The notes under the pieces: model-generated | Seen by the model: the letters and a program-made list of their open reading frames with translations, nothing else | Database searches by the model: none | Told to the model about the DNA's origin: nothing | Source of the DNA: Plectranthus barbatus | Taxonomy: Eukaryota; Streptophyta; Magnoliopsida; Lamiales; Lamiaceae | Assembly (NCBI GenBank): GCA_026898455.1 | Contig: JAPKLW010000163.1 | Span: 790,232-854,231, forward strand | Length of the DNA: 64,000 bases | Reading direction: 5' to 3' | Shown: in pieces, positions 48,478-59,238 of the stretch | Numbering within the stretch: position 1 is the stretch's first letter | Layout of the letters: each line of letters starts with the position of its first letter | Translations under genes and position numbers: made by a program

Positions 48478-49071
48478 TCTATATAATATACTAAAACAGT
48501 TCCGGTCAATTCCCTCCAAAATTCTAAAAGACCGTACACATTAAAAATCTCTAATAAAAGCTTAAATGTATTTTTCCTTTACAGTTTTTTGTATTTGCAT
48601 AAAATTTATTTATTCTAATATATTAATATTCTTCAATCATAAAATAAGTCTGTATTTAATATTTTATAACAACAATATATAATTATAAACATATTAAATA
48701 TTATAATAATATAATATTTAAAAATAAGAATAATAATATTATAATAATTTTAGTTAATATGATCATTATTTAAAAATAGTGGATATTTAAAATAATAATA
48801 GAATAAATAAAAAATAATTATAAATATCATGAGATAAAAAAATAAGAAAAATAAATAATTTTGTTATTGAGATTTGCAAATGATAAATGAGAATGAAATT
48901 AACAATTTGGAAGGGTTTATAATTTCATAATATTTGGGTATCATTCTTATGTCCTTCAACCGAACGGTGTGTTTCAAAATTTTCAACATTCACCAACCTA
49001 ATGAACAATTATTATATTTTAAAAATTCTACATATAAAATATGTCCGTGCAACGCACGGGTGTATTTCTAG
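48478..49071 (+). mobile_element. Non-autonomous Helitron-like unit B
   Basis: Starts TCTATATAATATACTAAAAC directly after the CTAA of unit A. It ends with the hairpin CCGTGC-AAC-GCACGG (about 49045-49059) and CTAG before T. The body resembles unit C closely (shared CCGGTCAATTCCCTCC and CAACCGAACGGTGT tracts), so B and C form one subfamily. Non-coding. Confidence 0.75.
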
Positions 49072-49636
49072 TAATATACTAAAGGAGTTCCGGTCAATTC
49101 CCTCCAAAATTCTAAAAGACCGTGCACATTAAAAAGTTATAATAAAAGCCTAAATGTATTTTTCCTTTACAATTTTTGTATTTGCATAAAATTTATTTAT
49201 TCTAATATATTAATATTTTCAATCATAAAATAAGTCTTTATTTTATAACAACAATATATAATTATAAATATATTTAAAATTATAATAATATAATATTTTA
49301 AAATAAGAATAATAATATTATATGAAAAATAGTGAATATTTAAAATAATAATAGAATAAATAAAAAATAATTATAAAATAACATAAGATAAAAAAATAAG
49401 AAATAAATTATTTGTTATTGAGATTTGCGAATGATAAATGAGAATGAAATCCACCATTTTGGAGGGTTTGTAATTTCATAATATTTGAGTATCATTCTCA
49501 TTCATACATTTTCATTTATTTCAACCGAACGGTGTATTTCGAAATTTTTAACATCCACCAACCTAATGAATCATTATTATATTGTTAAAACTCTACATAT
49601 AAAATATGTTCGTGCAACGCACGGGTGTATTTCTAA
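49072..49636 (+). mobile_element. Non-autonomous Helitron-like unit C
   Basis: Abuts unit B. It starts TAATATACTAAAGGAGTTCCG, with the 5' TCTA apparently lost at the join, and ends with hairpin CGTGC-AAC-GCACG and CTAA before T. The body is like unit B. Non-coding. Confidence 0.7.
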
Positions 49637-50474
49637 TAATATACTAAAAGAGTTCCAGAATTTTCCCTCCAATTTTTTTGAAAAGCGTGTCCATATAAAA
49701 ATATTAAATAAATTCATTATTATTTTGCAAATATTAGTTTATTTATTGTAAAACAATCACCCCAATCACCAAAATTTTTATTTATTGTGTTCATTCACCT
49801 ATGTTCTAGATTTTTTAAAAATACTATAATTTCTTTTTTACATGCAAATTCAAGTTTTAAATATTATAAAGTTTTGAATTTATAAACTTTCATTAAAAGT
49901 ATGCATTTTGGACAATATAGAATATATATAAGCTAAAAATATTCTAAAATTATATTAATTAATATGTGCAAAAAAATATCAAATCATGCAATTAACATAT
50001 GATGGATTTAATATATTAACATATATATGTTATTAATGCAATCTAGAATATATTATCTTTTACTTGATATTTTTAGATGAATGCAATCTTAATATAAGTA
50101 TATCTTTATTGAGTATTATTTATATATTTTTTAAAAATATTAAAATACTTTCTTAATATATGTAAAATAGATATGATACTAAGTGTATTTGAATAAAATA
50201 CAAATTCAAAAATAATTATATTCTATTATACTCCCTCCGTCCCACTTCATTAGTCCCTCTTTCCTTTTTCGTCCGTCCCATTTAATTGTCCATTTATCTA
50301 AAATGGAAAGTTAATCTGCACTCACTAATAAAATACTCATTTCCTCTATCTCTACTCGCATTGATTATTGTGCCAAATCTCAAGGGGACTAATCAACCGG
50401 GACAGGAGGGAGTATTAAAATTTAAATATAAATATAAAATATTATTTCCGTGCAATGCACGGGTGTAATTCTAG
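49637..50474 (+). mobile_element. Non-autonomous Helitron-like unit D
   Basis: Abuts unit C with TAATATACTAAAAGAGTTCC and ends with hairpin CCGTGC-AAT-GCACGG then CTAG before T. The body is a different subfamily from B/C and A/E, and carries a Stowaway at 50231-50412. Non-coding. Confidence 0.7.
50231..50412. mobile_element. Stowaway MITE nested in Helitron unit D
   Basis: CTCCCTCCGTCCCACTTC at left, GGGACAGGAGGGAG at right, TA at both flanks (50229-50230 and 50413-50414). The arms are complementary near the ends (TTAGTCCC against GGGGACTAA). Confidence 0.85.
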
Positions 50475-51397
50475 TAATATACTAAAGGAGTTCCATAAAA
50501 TTCCCTCCAAAATTTTTGAAAAGCGTGCACAAATAAAAATATATTAAATAAATTATTTATATTTTTACAATTATTATTTCATGGTTGGAACATGTCAATC
50601 TATATAATATATTGAAAAATGTGCATGTTGAAATAAAATTATTCTTTTCAGAAAAAATATTAGAAATTATTTTTATTAAAAATTAATTTAATATAAATAT
50701 ATTAAAAAATGATTTAATTTTAAAATTGTTAAATCTTTACATTAATTGAATCATTTTGCAAATAAACTTTAGAGCTTCTAAATTGCAAAAGTTATTTGAA
50801 ATGAAAAACAAAACAACATGTTTCCAATGTAGTTTGAATATTATAATTTTCAATTTATTATTTTAATTTTGGATTAATATTATTTTGAGAAATTAATGCA
50901 TTTTAATTCATAATATCTATTTATTTTTACAAATATAACCTAATAACTATAATTTTATAAATGTTAGACATTAAGTTGGTAAAATGAACAAACTCAGAAA
51001 TTATACCATAATTTTCGGTGTAAGATATTAAATTAGAAATACAGATAAATATTGTTAGTTAAATTATAATTTGCGAGCACTATGTTATTTTTGTAAAGTT
51101 GGTAAATGTTAGAAGTGTAAATGCAAATACTTTTATTTTGGGTATAATTTTGAATAAATATTATATGCGATGAAAGTTTATTAGAGAAGTTTATTGTTTT
51201 TCATGTATTTTATATAATATATATTTAATATTATTTTAATCAAACTATTATAATATCTTATATGTGGTCATTTATATATAATAGAAATATAAATTATTAT
51301 TCAACAAAATAAATAATTTTATGATATTTTTGAATAAATTATTTGTATATTATTTCGAAAAAATGTTTTTTCGCGCAACGTGCGGGTATAAATCTAG
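50475..51397 (+). mobile_element. Non-autonomous Helitron-like unit E
   Basis: Abuts unit D with TAATATACTAAAGGAGTTCC and ends with hairpin CGCGCAACGTGCGGG and CTAG before T. The body is the same subfamily as unit A (shared AATTGCAAAAGTTATTTGAA tract) but lacks the Tourist-like insert, so it preserves the empty site. Non-coding. Confidence 0.7.
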
Positions 51398-51411
51398 TAT
51401 ATAATATAATA

Positions 51412-51590
51412 CTCCCTATGTCCCGTCATATTAGTCTCATTTTCCTTTTCGGTCCGTCTCATTTATTAGTCTCATTTTCTAAAAAGACAACATTTTTCCT
51501 ACTCACCAATAAAATATTAATTATTCTACACTAATACTCATTGATTATTGTGCATTTTCCTCCATCCCTAATAGGACGGGACGAAGGGAG
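51412..51590. mobile_element. Stowaway MITE next to Helitron unit E
   Basis: CTCCCTATGTCCCGTC at left, GACGGGACGAAGGGAG at right, TA at 51410-51411 and 51591-51592. The arms share TTAGTCTCATTTTC-type sequence with other copies here. Confidence 0.8.
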
Positions 51591-53087
51591 TAATAAATAA
51601 TTTTGTTTTCTCTTAATATTTTGATATTTAATACGCAAGCTTGAGAAATTAAAAGTTATTTATTTATTTTGAGTTTATAATTGATATAAAAAATATTATA
51701 TTTGTGAATAGTAAAAGATGAGTAAACTCCATATCACATTTTATTAGTCTCATTTGTCTTGTTTGTCTATCCTATTTATTAGTCTTATTTTTTAAAATGA
51801 CAAACTTTTTCAAACTCACTAATAAATTATTAATTCCACTACACTTATAAATATTGGTTATTATGTCATTTTGGCTTTGGACGGTATTAGTATTTTACAC
51901 AATAGATCTATATAATATATTAAAATAGGTCTTAATTATTTAAAATAGCTAAATTTATAAAACACATCATAAATTTGGCCAGTATTATAAATACATTTCA
52001 AATATAGTCAAAAGTACATTTTTATGCATTGGAATCAGTTTAAATTTGATTTGAAAGCAAGATTTTTGATATTTATGTCAAATCTGTTAGTTAAATTCAT
52101 TTTTTTAACAAATTTAAAAGAAAAATGTGCATTAATATGAATAAATAGAGATTAAAAAAACTGAAATTTGATCAAACAAATTATTTGGAATGATTTTTAA
52201 TTTTATATATTTTTAAAATATTTTTAACCTTGGTCGCTCTTGGTTCACATTCAATTACTCCCGGGTCACTTCAAAGTTGATTTTTATTTATATAAATATT
52301 TTTTAAAAAAATTTTAGACCCAAATCGCACCCGGTCGCACCCATAATTTTTATAATTTTTTAAAAGTTTTTAAGACCCGAGTTGCATTCGGATCGCACTC
52401 GATCGCTCCCAAGTTTACTATAATTTTTTAAAAGTTTTTTTAGACCCGGGTTGTACTCGGGTCTCACTGGCACTTACATACTCTCTCTCACACACTAACA
52501 CACATTCTCTCTCACACTCACACATTCCCTCTCATGTTTAATACTTTTCTTATCAATTATATTATTTCAATATATAAAATGATATTAAATATAAAAACTG
52601 ACACATGTACTTTTTTGCTATCTTTGAGATGAATTGATAAGATTGGCTAAAATTGATATATGTATAAGCCAAAATGGTTATTTCAAAATTTCTCTCTACT
52701 TCATGAATGTCATAGAATGACATGGAAGAGTAGTGTATGTGTGAGGTTTTTGTATATGACATGTAATTATCTGTATCCATGTAAGATATTTAATGTTTAA
52801 TATTGACAGGTGGGAAAAAAATTCAAAATTTAGACTAAAATTGTTATATTTAGAAGTTTGAGATAAAATTGAGAACTCATTCAAAATTTAAGCCTGAAAT
52901 TGTTATATTTAAAAGTTTGAGATAAATTTGTATATTTTCCCTAAATTTAACAAACAAAATTATTAAAAATTATTAAATTATAATTTGTTTGTTAAATATT
53001 GGTTGTTGTCTAGGTTTTATCTTCCACTTAAAAAAATCGGCCTTTTTTCGTAAGTTGAACTCTTGAAGAACCAGCTACAGTTGCACA
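51591..53087. other. Intergenic with degenerate MITE and short repeats
   Basis: About 51724-51890 resembles a worn Stowaway (TTATTAGTCTCATTT tract, and TATTGGTTATTATGTC near the right) but its ends are not clean. About 52230-52460 contains three loose repeats of a GACCCGGGTCGCACTCGG-like motif separated by TTTTTAAAAGTTTTT tracts, followed by a CACACTCTCT microsatellite. No gene seen until 53088. Confidence 0.45.
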
Positions 53088-55756
53088 ATGATGGCGTCGC
53101 GGCCGGAGCTGCAAGCGCCGCTGGAGATATTTTACAACGATGATGAAGCTCGTAAATACACATCCTCTTCTCGCATAATTGACTTCAGGTCTACTAATAC
53201 AAATTTCTCTCTTTCTTTTGTATTTTGTTCTTATTTAAAGTAAAATACGGAGCTTGTTGATGCTTTGTTGTATGTGGTAAGGCGAAACTTTCTGAGAGAG
53301 CACTGGAGCTTCTAGCCCTTCCCAATGACGGTATTCCAAGACTACTGCTTGATATTGGTAATTTAGTTTATATATACATAAACTTATTTTGTGTGTTCTC
53401 TGCTAGAATGTTTTTCAACTTTTAATTGGACATACGAGTTTCGAGATTTCGTGACAGCTGCTTGGAAATGATCAATTTGGTTAGTCGTGCAGCTCGTGCT
53501 TTGATTATCTAAAAATTATATAAATTTTAATTTTTTTCGATGATATTGAGAGTTCCGGCATCTCATTGATATTTTGTTTTTAAGCATGTTCGATTTGATA
53601 TATTATCTGGGATATGCTTAATCTTCATCATTTCTATGTTGCTCATTTTTCTGCATATATACAACTGCTTTTAGGCTATTGTTCACGTCTCTTTTCATCG
53701 TTGTCTTTTGCATTCTCAAATGCGGTTTCTGCAGGGACTTGGTTTGTTAAACTAATGGTGTTGAACAAAAATCTTCTATTGATATTCATGAGTGAAAGGA
53801 TTTGGTGCCTGAATTTACTAATTAACTAATACTAGAGTAATGTTACAAAGCATGTTAATATAGGGTGTTGTTAATATTCAACATTAACATGCAGCATAAA
53901 CTAAACTGACACAGGGATTAAATTTTTCAAGACTTTATTTCTAAACTTGTACTCGCCTCACAGCCAAAAACAATTGTACTATAAACAAAGACTTTGTACA
54001 CAACATAATACTAATAGATAAGGGTGTTTCAGGTTTAACTCCCTTGAAAACAAATTAAGATTTATGTACAACCATGGGACAATTAACAATCTCTCTAACA
54101 CAGCTCTTCAACATGTCTCTACTATTGGATTCACTCTTGGGATATAGTATAAGACTTAGACCGATCTTTGTGCTTGATGGAGATGATATCAAAGGTGGGA
54201 AAGGAAAAAATAAAGCGTAGTGTTCTTTGTTTGATTGGGTCTTTCAGGTGTATGTGCTTTGCCTCTAGCCTCGTTGTGATACATTGCTGGAAACTTTCTG
54301 GAACACTATTTATTTTATTTTTAAAAATCTCATGACTTTGTTGAGAACATCAACGTCCGGTTTGTTCAGGTTGTGGATCAGGACATAGTGGGGAGATACT
54401 GACTGAGAGTGGACACCATTGGATTGGTCTACATATATCAGAATCAATGCTAAGTATGTTGCAACCTAGCCCTGGTTGTGATACATTGCTTGTTATCGTT
54501 GGCTCTATGTGTGTTCATTAATTTGTCATAACAAATCCAGATATTGCATTGGAGCGTGAAGCTGAGGGTGATCTTATACTTGGTGACATAGGTCAGGTAA
54601 GTTGAAACCAACACCAATTTTATGTGTACGCTTTTGTGATGAAGTTTGAAAATTTATATATACAGTTGTGTTGTATTTATCTCTTAGAACTTTGTTGTAT
54701 GTTTCAGTTTTAAATTTAGAATATGCTTATTTATGGCCCTTTAGACGTTTACTAGTGAGTTTTCCAGAAATTGGGAGGTATTTAGTTATCGAGCAATGAG
54801 TTTTAGAATTCTATTAGGGCACACATAGTTTTTTGGTTCTTAAAACTGGAAAATTATTTGATTTACCAAATGGGAAAATGTTCAACTATATCTTAAAGTA
54901 TCTTTATTTTTTCAAATCTAACCTAACTATTTAAATATTTAAATAAATACCCAAACTATTCAAACTTATACAAATCTATTCTCAACTATTTTCCGTTCAA
55001 CGAAAAGCTGACTGTATTGCCAGAATTCCATGTTATCAAATTAATGTCATGTGTAAATACCACGTGTCAGATAATTTTTTTTTGTCCTATATTTGCATCA
55101 TTTTCAATAATTTGGATATTTATTTGAAATTTGAATAGTTTGGACTAAATTTGACAAAATATATGTTATTTGGGATATAATTAAATATTTTGCAAAAAAA
55201 ATATTCTTAAGCATTTTCTGAATGAGAAACCCGTCACCTAGAAATTTTCAATTTTCGAGAAGAGAGAGTTACCATTGAGATTTTATGATTTTAGGGTTTT
55301 TTTTTAAAAAAAAATTGGTTTACCAATAAAGGTTTTATGCTTTTTGGGATTTTTAAGATTTTTTTAATTTTAGATATTTTTAAAAATCTTATTTATTTTT
55401 TTTCAAAAAAAAATGTATTTGACACATGGTCTTTACACGTGACATTAATTAGTTGATATGGACTTCCAACAATACAGTCAGCTAACCGGAAAATTAATTG
55501 AGGATAGATTTGTATAATATAAATAATTTGAATATTTATTTAAACAGTTGGATAGTTTGGGTTAGATTTTAAAAAATGGTAATAGTTTAGGATATAATTG
55601 AACTTTTTCCCTTTACCAAATCTACCTATAATCTTGCTTTATTGTGTATCTTCCTGTTTATCACATTGAACAATTTTAGTTTTATGATGAACTATGCAGG
55701 GTTTAGGGGTTGGCCCTGTAGTTATTGACGGCGCAATAAGTATCTCAGTTGTGCAG
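53088..55756 (+). pseudogene. RID2: RID2/BUD23-like 18S rRNA (guanine-N7) methyltransferase, truncated
   Basis: Five exon-like blocks match the N-terminal half of BUD23/WBSCR22, called RID2 in Arabidopsis: 53088-53188 (SRPELQAPLEIFYNDDEARK), 53282-53357 (AKLSERALELLALPNDGIPR), 54370-54453 (GCGSGHSGE), 54541-54596 (IALEREAEGDLILGDIGQ), 55700-55756 (GLGVGPVVIDGAISIS). The intact enzyme methylates G1575-type guanine in 18S rRNA with S-adenosylmethionine. Defects: block 1 ends in phase 2 but block 2 must start in phase 0, so the frame does not join at the only AG seen; the SAM-ribose-binding Asp of the GLDIS motif reads GLHIS; and the second half (WLCNAD onward, plus the basic C-terminus) is absent. 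Blocks 2-5 otherwise join cleanly. A decaying fragment is the best reading. Confidence 0.8.
54882..55610. mobile_element. Long-inverted-repeat element in the RID2-like fragment
   Basis: The left ~200 bases (GTTCAACTATATC... to TACCACGTGTCAG) are complementary to the right ~180 bases (GACACATGG... to GATATAATTGAAC). The pairing runs inward in order: CTAACCTAACTATT against GGATAGTTTGGGTTAG, and GTCAGCTAACCGG against the CGAAAAGCTGAC tract. The centre is a poly-T/poly-A-rich loop. It looks like a MITE or foldback, possibly Mutator-like; ends are approximate. Confidence 0.6.
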
Positions 55757-56024
55757 GTTCATTTCCAACTCTTTCCTTAGACCACCCACTGTGGTTCGGT
55801 TGTAGCAGATCGTGGAGTATGTGGAGCCTGACGAGTAAAGAAAAAGAAATAAAAAATGGGAGAGCAGCAACAACCGATACTCTCTGCAACTCTCTGCAAC
55901 CCAACATTAAAAGTGAAGTGATGGTTATATATAATATATCTTCATTTAAATTGCAAAAAAATGTATAATTATATAAAAAAAATTATATAAAATTTATATC
56001 AAAATTCATCATTTTTTTTTCCTC
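55757..56024. other. Short intergenic gap
   Basis: No match to the missing RID2 exons. Low-complexity AT-rich sequence leads to the TATA box of the next gene. Confidence 0.45.
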
Positions 56025-56032
56025 TATAAATA
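56025..56032 (+). promoter_or_regulatory. TATA box of the SANT-like gene
   Basis: TATAAATA within CTCTATAAATAGAGCCC, 86 bases before the preferred ATG at 56118 and only ~11 bases before the alternative ATG at 56043, which argues for the downstream start. Confidence 0.6.
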
Positions 56033-56117
56033 GAGCCCAATATTGATGTATTTTCACAAACAAACCAAACCTCTTCTTTTTCTTGCATTACTTCTTAAAT
56101 TTTACAATCTTGAAGTT

Positions 56118-56870
56118 ATGGATCCAAATCATCCAAATTATTTCTTCAACCCTCAAAATTATCCAACCTCCCACAATTATCCAAATTCTGATGGCTATCC
56201 CAACTCACAAAATTATCAAAGCTCCCAAAATTATCCAAACTTTGCACCATATCAAAATTTTCAACAATTCTCAAATTCTCAATATCCTAGTTTTTCTCCA
56301 AATTTCTCTCAAATTCCTGTATCCCAAGATTTTCCCGTATCACAAAATATTCCCCGCAATTTGTTTGAAGATACTCAACATTCAAATAAAAAGGGGGCAA
56401 AAAATGTTTGGTGTGTGAAAGAAGATATAGCACTTATGTCATCATGGATCATTGTAAGTGAAGATAACATTTGTGGCGAAAATCAGAGGGGAGCTTCATT
56501 ATGGGCACGTGTACACAAAATGTATCATGAGCAGCAAGCTGAAAATCCAGATGAGCTCAGTGAAAGAAACATCGAATCGATGAAAGGTCGTTATAAAAGG
56601 CTCAATGAAAATGCATGTGAATGGATAGCTGCTGCTCGAAAGAAGAGTGGAATGAGCGAAAAAGATGTTGAGAAAGGAGCTCATACCATTTACCAAGCAG
56701 GTGGCACCAAGTTTCAAGACATAACTGTCTTTAATGAAGTTATGTGTAAACATCCAAAGTGGAATTTGATAAACACTCACTTTGTGCATTCTACTGATAC
56801 AGATTTGCTCACTTTTGACCTCAGATTGATGTACTACGTGATAGTTTCATGCATTATCTTTATTCTTTAA
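56118..56870 (+). CDS. Trihelix/SANT-like protein of the 'GST T3-like' family, 3'-truncated
   Basis: The N-terminus is a low-complexity Asn/Tyr/Pro/Gln/Ser repeat (YPNSQNYQSSQNYPNFAPY). A Myb/SANT-like DNA-binding domain follows at about residues 95-170: the first tryptophan in NVWCVKEDIALMSSWIIVSE, then RGASLWARVHKMYHEQ and the basic IESMKGRYKRLNE. FNEVMCKHPKWN marks where family members continue into a NAM-associated C-terminal region. Here the reading frame instead runs ~35 residues of unrelated hydrophobic sequence to a stop, and LTR-like DNA begins close to 56767. Proteins of this type are abundant in plants, are often labelled glutathione S-transferase T3-like, and resemble the Myb-like ORF1 of PIF/Harbinger transposons. 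I infer a gene cut by the retrotransposon. ATG 56043 is in frame but too close to the TATA box. Confidence 0.65.
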   Translation: MDPNHPNYFFNPQNYPTSHNYPNSDGYPNSQNYQSSQNYPNFAPYQNFQQFSNSQYPSFSPNFSQIPVSQDFPVSQNIPRNLFEDTQHSNKKGAKNVWCVKEDIALMSSWIIVSEDNICGENQRGASLWARVHKMYHEQQAENPDELSERNIESMKGRYKRLNENACEWIAAARKKSGMSEKDVEKGAHTIYQAGGTKFQDITVFNEVMCKHPKWNLINTHFVHSTDTDLLTFDLRLMYYVIVSCIIFIL

Positions 56871-57551
56871 GGAAATATTACGTTTGGTTTGGTTTGTGGT
56901 TATTTATGCAGATTTTATGCACATTTGAGTTGATTTCGAGATTTAATCAAGTACCCTGGGGGACAATCGATGCTTACTTGCATCGAGAAAAGGAAGGAGT
57001 CAGAAAATACCGAAGGACTCGTTGATTTCGCGTTCGTGAAGAAATTGGCAACCCAAATGACGCACTCGGCGATTGCCGAGTTTGCAGATGGGTCGCCGAA
57101 GTGGGAAAATTCCTTTTTTCCCACGGCACGAACTCGGCGACCCAAATGACACACTCGGCGATCGCCGAGTTGGTAGATGGGTCGCCGAGTTCGTAAAAAT
57201 TTAAGTTGGCTTCGGGACGAGTTCGGCGACCCACGCACACAGACGACGATCGCCAATCGGGCTGGATGGGTCGCCGATGTTGGCGCATTTTGACGTATTC
57301 TGACGAATCTGAGGCCCAAAATCATATATTTTCAAGATTTAAAGATCCCCAAGTATAAATAGGACTTCCCAGGACCAAAAAAAGGGTCCTTGACCTTATT
57401 TTTAGACGAGAGAGAGACAAGAAATCCTCGGCAACGACACCAAAAACTTGATAGCACGTTTCGCAACACGCTATTCTGCAAGTGTACAGACCTTTGCAGT
57501 GGGCAAGTAATAATTTATCGATCTCGAAGATTGCAGGATCGAAGTATAATC
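56767..57551 (+). mobile_element. 5' LTR of an Athila-lineage Ty3/gypsy element (approximate)
   Basis: The right end is set by TAATCA at 57546-57551, a few bases before the primer binding site. The left end (TG at 56767) is inferred from where the SANT-like gene loses homology, and is uncertain because the 3' LTR is outside the window. The LTR contains a promoter-like TATAAATAGG at 57354 and three nested-palindrome repeats at 57042-57281. Confidence 0.55.
57042..57281. repeat. Nested-palindrome repeats, 5' set (three units)
   Basis: Units at about 57042-57100, 57131-57191 and 57220-57281. The clearest reads CTCGGCGACCCA...CTCGGCGATCGCCGAG...TGGGTCGCCGAG: a perfect inner palindrome within an outer inverted repeat. 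The spacers between units (~30-40 bases) are not conserved. GC content is far above the surroundings. Confidence 0.85.
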
Positions 57552-57558
57552 AAGTTTT

Positions 57559-57576
57559 TGGCGCTGTTGTCGGGGA
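57559..57576 (+). promoter_or_regulatory. Primer binding site (tRNA-Asp type)
   Basis: TGGCGCTGTTGTCGGGGA closely resembles TGGCGCCGTTGCCGGGGA, the complement of the plant tRNA-Asp 3' end used for minus-strand priming by Athila-type retrotransposons. Two C-to-T changes are visible. Confidence 0.8.
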
Positions 57577-57708
57577 TTGCACAGATTTATAATTAACACT
57601 AATTCCGATATTACGCTATTTACTCTAGATTTTAGTTTTACGTATTGTTACTTTATTTTCCAATTTCTTTTCTGTGTTGTTCACTGTGTGTTCTCTTGCA
57701 GGTAGTAA

Positions 57709-59238
57709 ATGCGAACCAGGTCAAAAGGTCCAGTTCTTGAACCTATAGATCCGAAGATTGAGTCTACTTGTCGAAAGAACTCTGCACGAAGAAAGTTAGC
57801 GTTTCATATGGCTGACGATCTGGCGACACAGATAGCTGAGCTGAAGAGGCAGCTACAAGAGATGAACCTGAGACTTCAGGAGCATCAAGCCCCAGAAGTA
57901 CCACGGCAGCCCACTATAGATGAGATGTACGAGCCGATGACTGATAGGCATCGTAATGCAGACTTTGGACTGAAGGTGAACACACCTAATTTTGAGCTGA
58001 AGACTGGTCTGATACACACTGCTCAACAGAACCAGTTTGGGGGATTTCCGTCTGAAGATCCTCATTTGCATGTCCAGAAATTTCTGCTACTCTATGACAC
58101 AGTCAAGCAGAATCAGGTGCCAATCGACTACATCCGGCTACACCTCTTCTCATTCACACTGCGTGACAGAGCTCTGTCATGGTATCTGTCACTGGACCGC
58201 AGTGAGATCTCATCCTGGGAGGAGCTCTGTAAACTATTCCTGATCCAGTTCTTCCCGCCGAGTAAGACCATCCAACTACAGATGCAGATAGGCCAGTTTA
58301 GACAGTTCTCGGGGAAAACTCTTTATGAGGCATGGGAGCGTTTCAAGGAGTTGCTTCGCTCCTGCCCATGCCATGGATACACTGAAAAACAACAAGTCTG
58401 CTATTTCTACGTGGGGCTTGATGAGGAGACTCAGAAGCATGTCAGAGCTTCAGCTAGAGGATCCATTACTGCTAGACCTCCACATGAAGGACTACAACTG
58501 CTGGAAACAATGGCGAAGAGTGAATTTAATTGGCCAGCAGACAGAAAGGAGTGCAGGATGATAGCAGCAGTCGATGATACTGGGGACCTAGCTGCTGAAA
58601 TAAAGCTAATGAGACAGGAGGTAGCTGCTTCTACGAAATCTATGGAGACCCGTCTTGCCAAGTTGGAAAATAATCTGCCTCAGCAGGGATATGAGCAGGG
58701 AGTTGAGATGCAGATGGAGGATATAAATTATGTGAACCAGAGGAATTTCAACAACAACAGAGGGTATCCAACGGGGAACATGACTTATCATCCTAACAAC
58801 CGGAACTACCCAAATTTCTCCTATGGAAATCCGAATAACGCTTTGCAGCCTCCACATGGGTTTGCTGCAAATCATGGGGTGGCAAACAAACCTAAGGAGC
58901 CGAGTATGAGAGAGCTCCTAACTCAGTTCATCTCAGCTTCCAATGCCAAGACCACAAAAATAGAGGGAGAAATTTCTCAGCTACAGAATGGTATGGGGGA
59001 GATGGGGAAGCACATGAAGCAAATGGACACTCAGATATCTCAGATTGCCAATGTTCTGGGAAATCAGCATACTCCTGGACAATTCCCCAGTAACACTATT
59101 GTAAATCCCAAGGACCACTGCAACGCCATCACTACTCGCAGTGGGAAGGGATATGAGGGCCCATCTATGCCTATCGACACGCCACCTGTGCAACCTGAAG
59201 TTGTACAGCCTACTCCTGCTCTTCCTGCAAAAGAATAG
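57709..59238 (+). CDS. Athila-type gag protein
   Basis: 509 codons ending at TAG 59236-59238. This is the structural protein that packages element RNA. The N-terminus has a coiled-coil-like segment (IAELKRQLQEMNLRLQEH). The capsid-like retrotransposon gag domain spans roughly residues 100-260 (LRDRALSWYLSL, QFRQFSGKTLYEAWERFKEL). An Asn/Gly/Tyr-rich region and a second heptad-like tract (ISQLQNGMGEMGKHMKQM) follow, and the end is proline-rich. No CCHC zinc knuckle was seen. The same reading frame continues past the stop into protease, so the stop is probably a mutation within a longer gag-pol ORF. Confidence 0.9.
   Translation: MRTRSKGPVLEPIDPKIESTCRKNSARRKLAFHMADDLATQIAELKRQLQEMNLRLQEHQAPEVPRQPTIDEMYEPMTDRHRNADFGLKVNTPNFELKTGLIHTAQQNQFGGFPSEDPHLHVQKFLLLYDTVKQNQVPIDYIRLHLFSFTLRDRALSWYLSLDRSEISSWEELCKLFLIQFFPPSKTIQLQMQIGQFRQFSGKTLYEAWERFKELLRSCPCHGYTEKQQVCYFYVGLDEETQKHVRASARGSITARPPHEGLQLLETMAKSEFNWPADRKECRMIAAVDDTGDLAAEIKLMRQEVAASTKSMETRLAKLENNLPQQGYEQGVEMQMEDINYVNQRNFNNNRGYPTGNMTYHPNNRNYPNFSYGNPNNALQPPHGFAANHGVANKPKEPSMRELLTQFISASNAKTTKIEGEISQLQNGMGEMGKHMKQMDTQISQIANVLGNQHTPGQFPSNTIVNPKDHCNAITTRSGKGYEGPSMPIDTPPVQPEVVQPTPALPAKE

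Noticed and set aside
51724..51890. Another complete Stowaway MITE
   Set aside because: Interior resembles the family but the ends lack CTCCCTCCGTCC-type repeats and clean TA duplications; mentioned only as degenerate.
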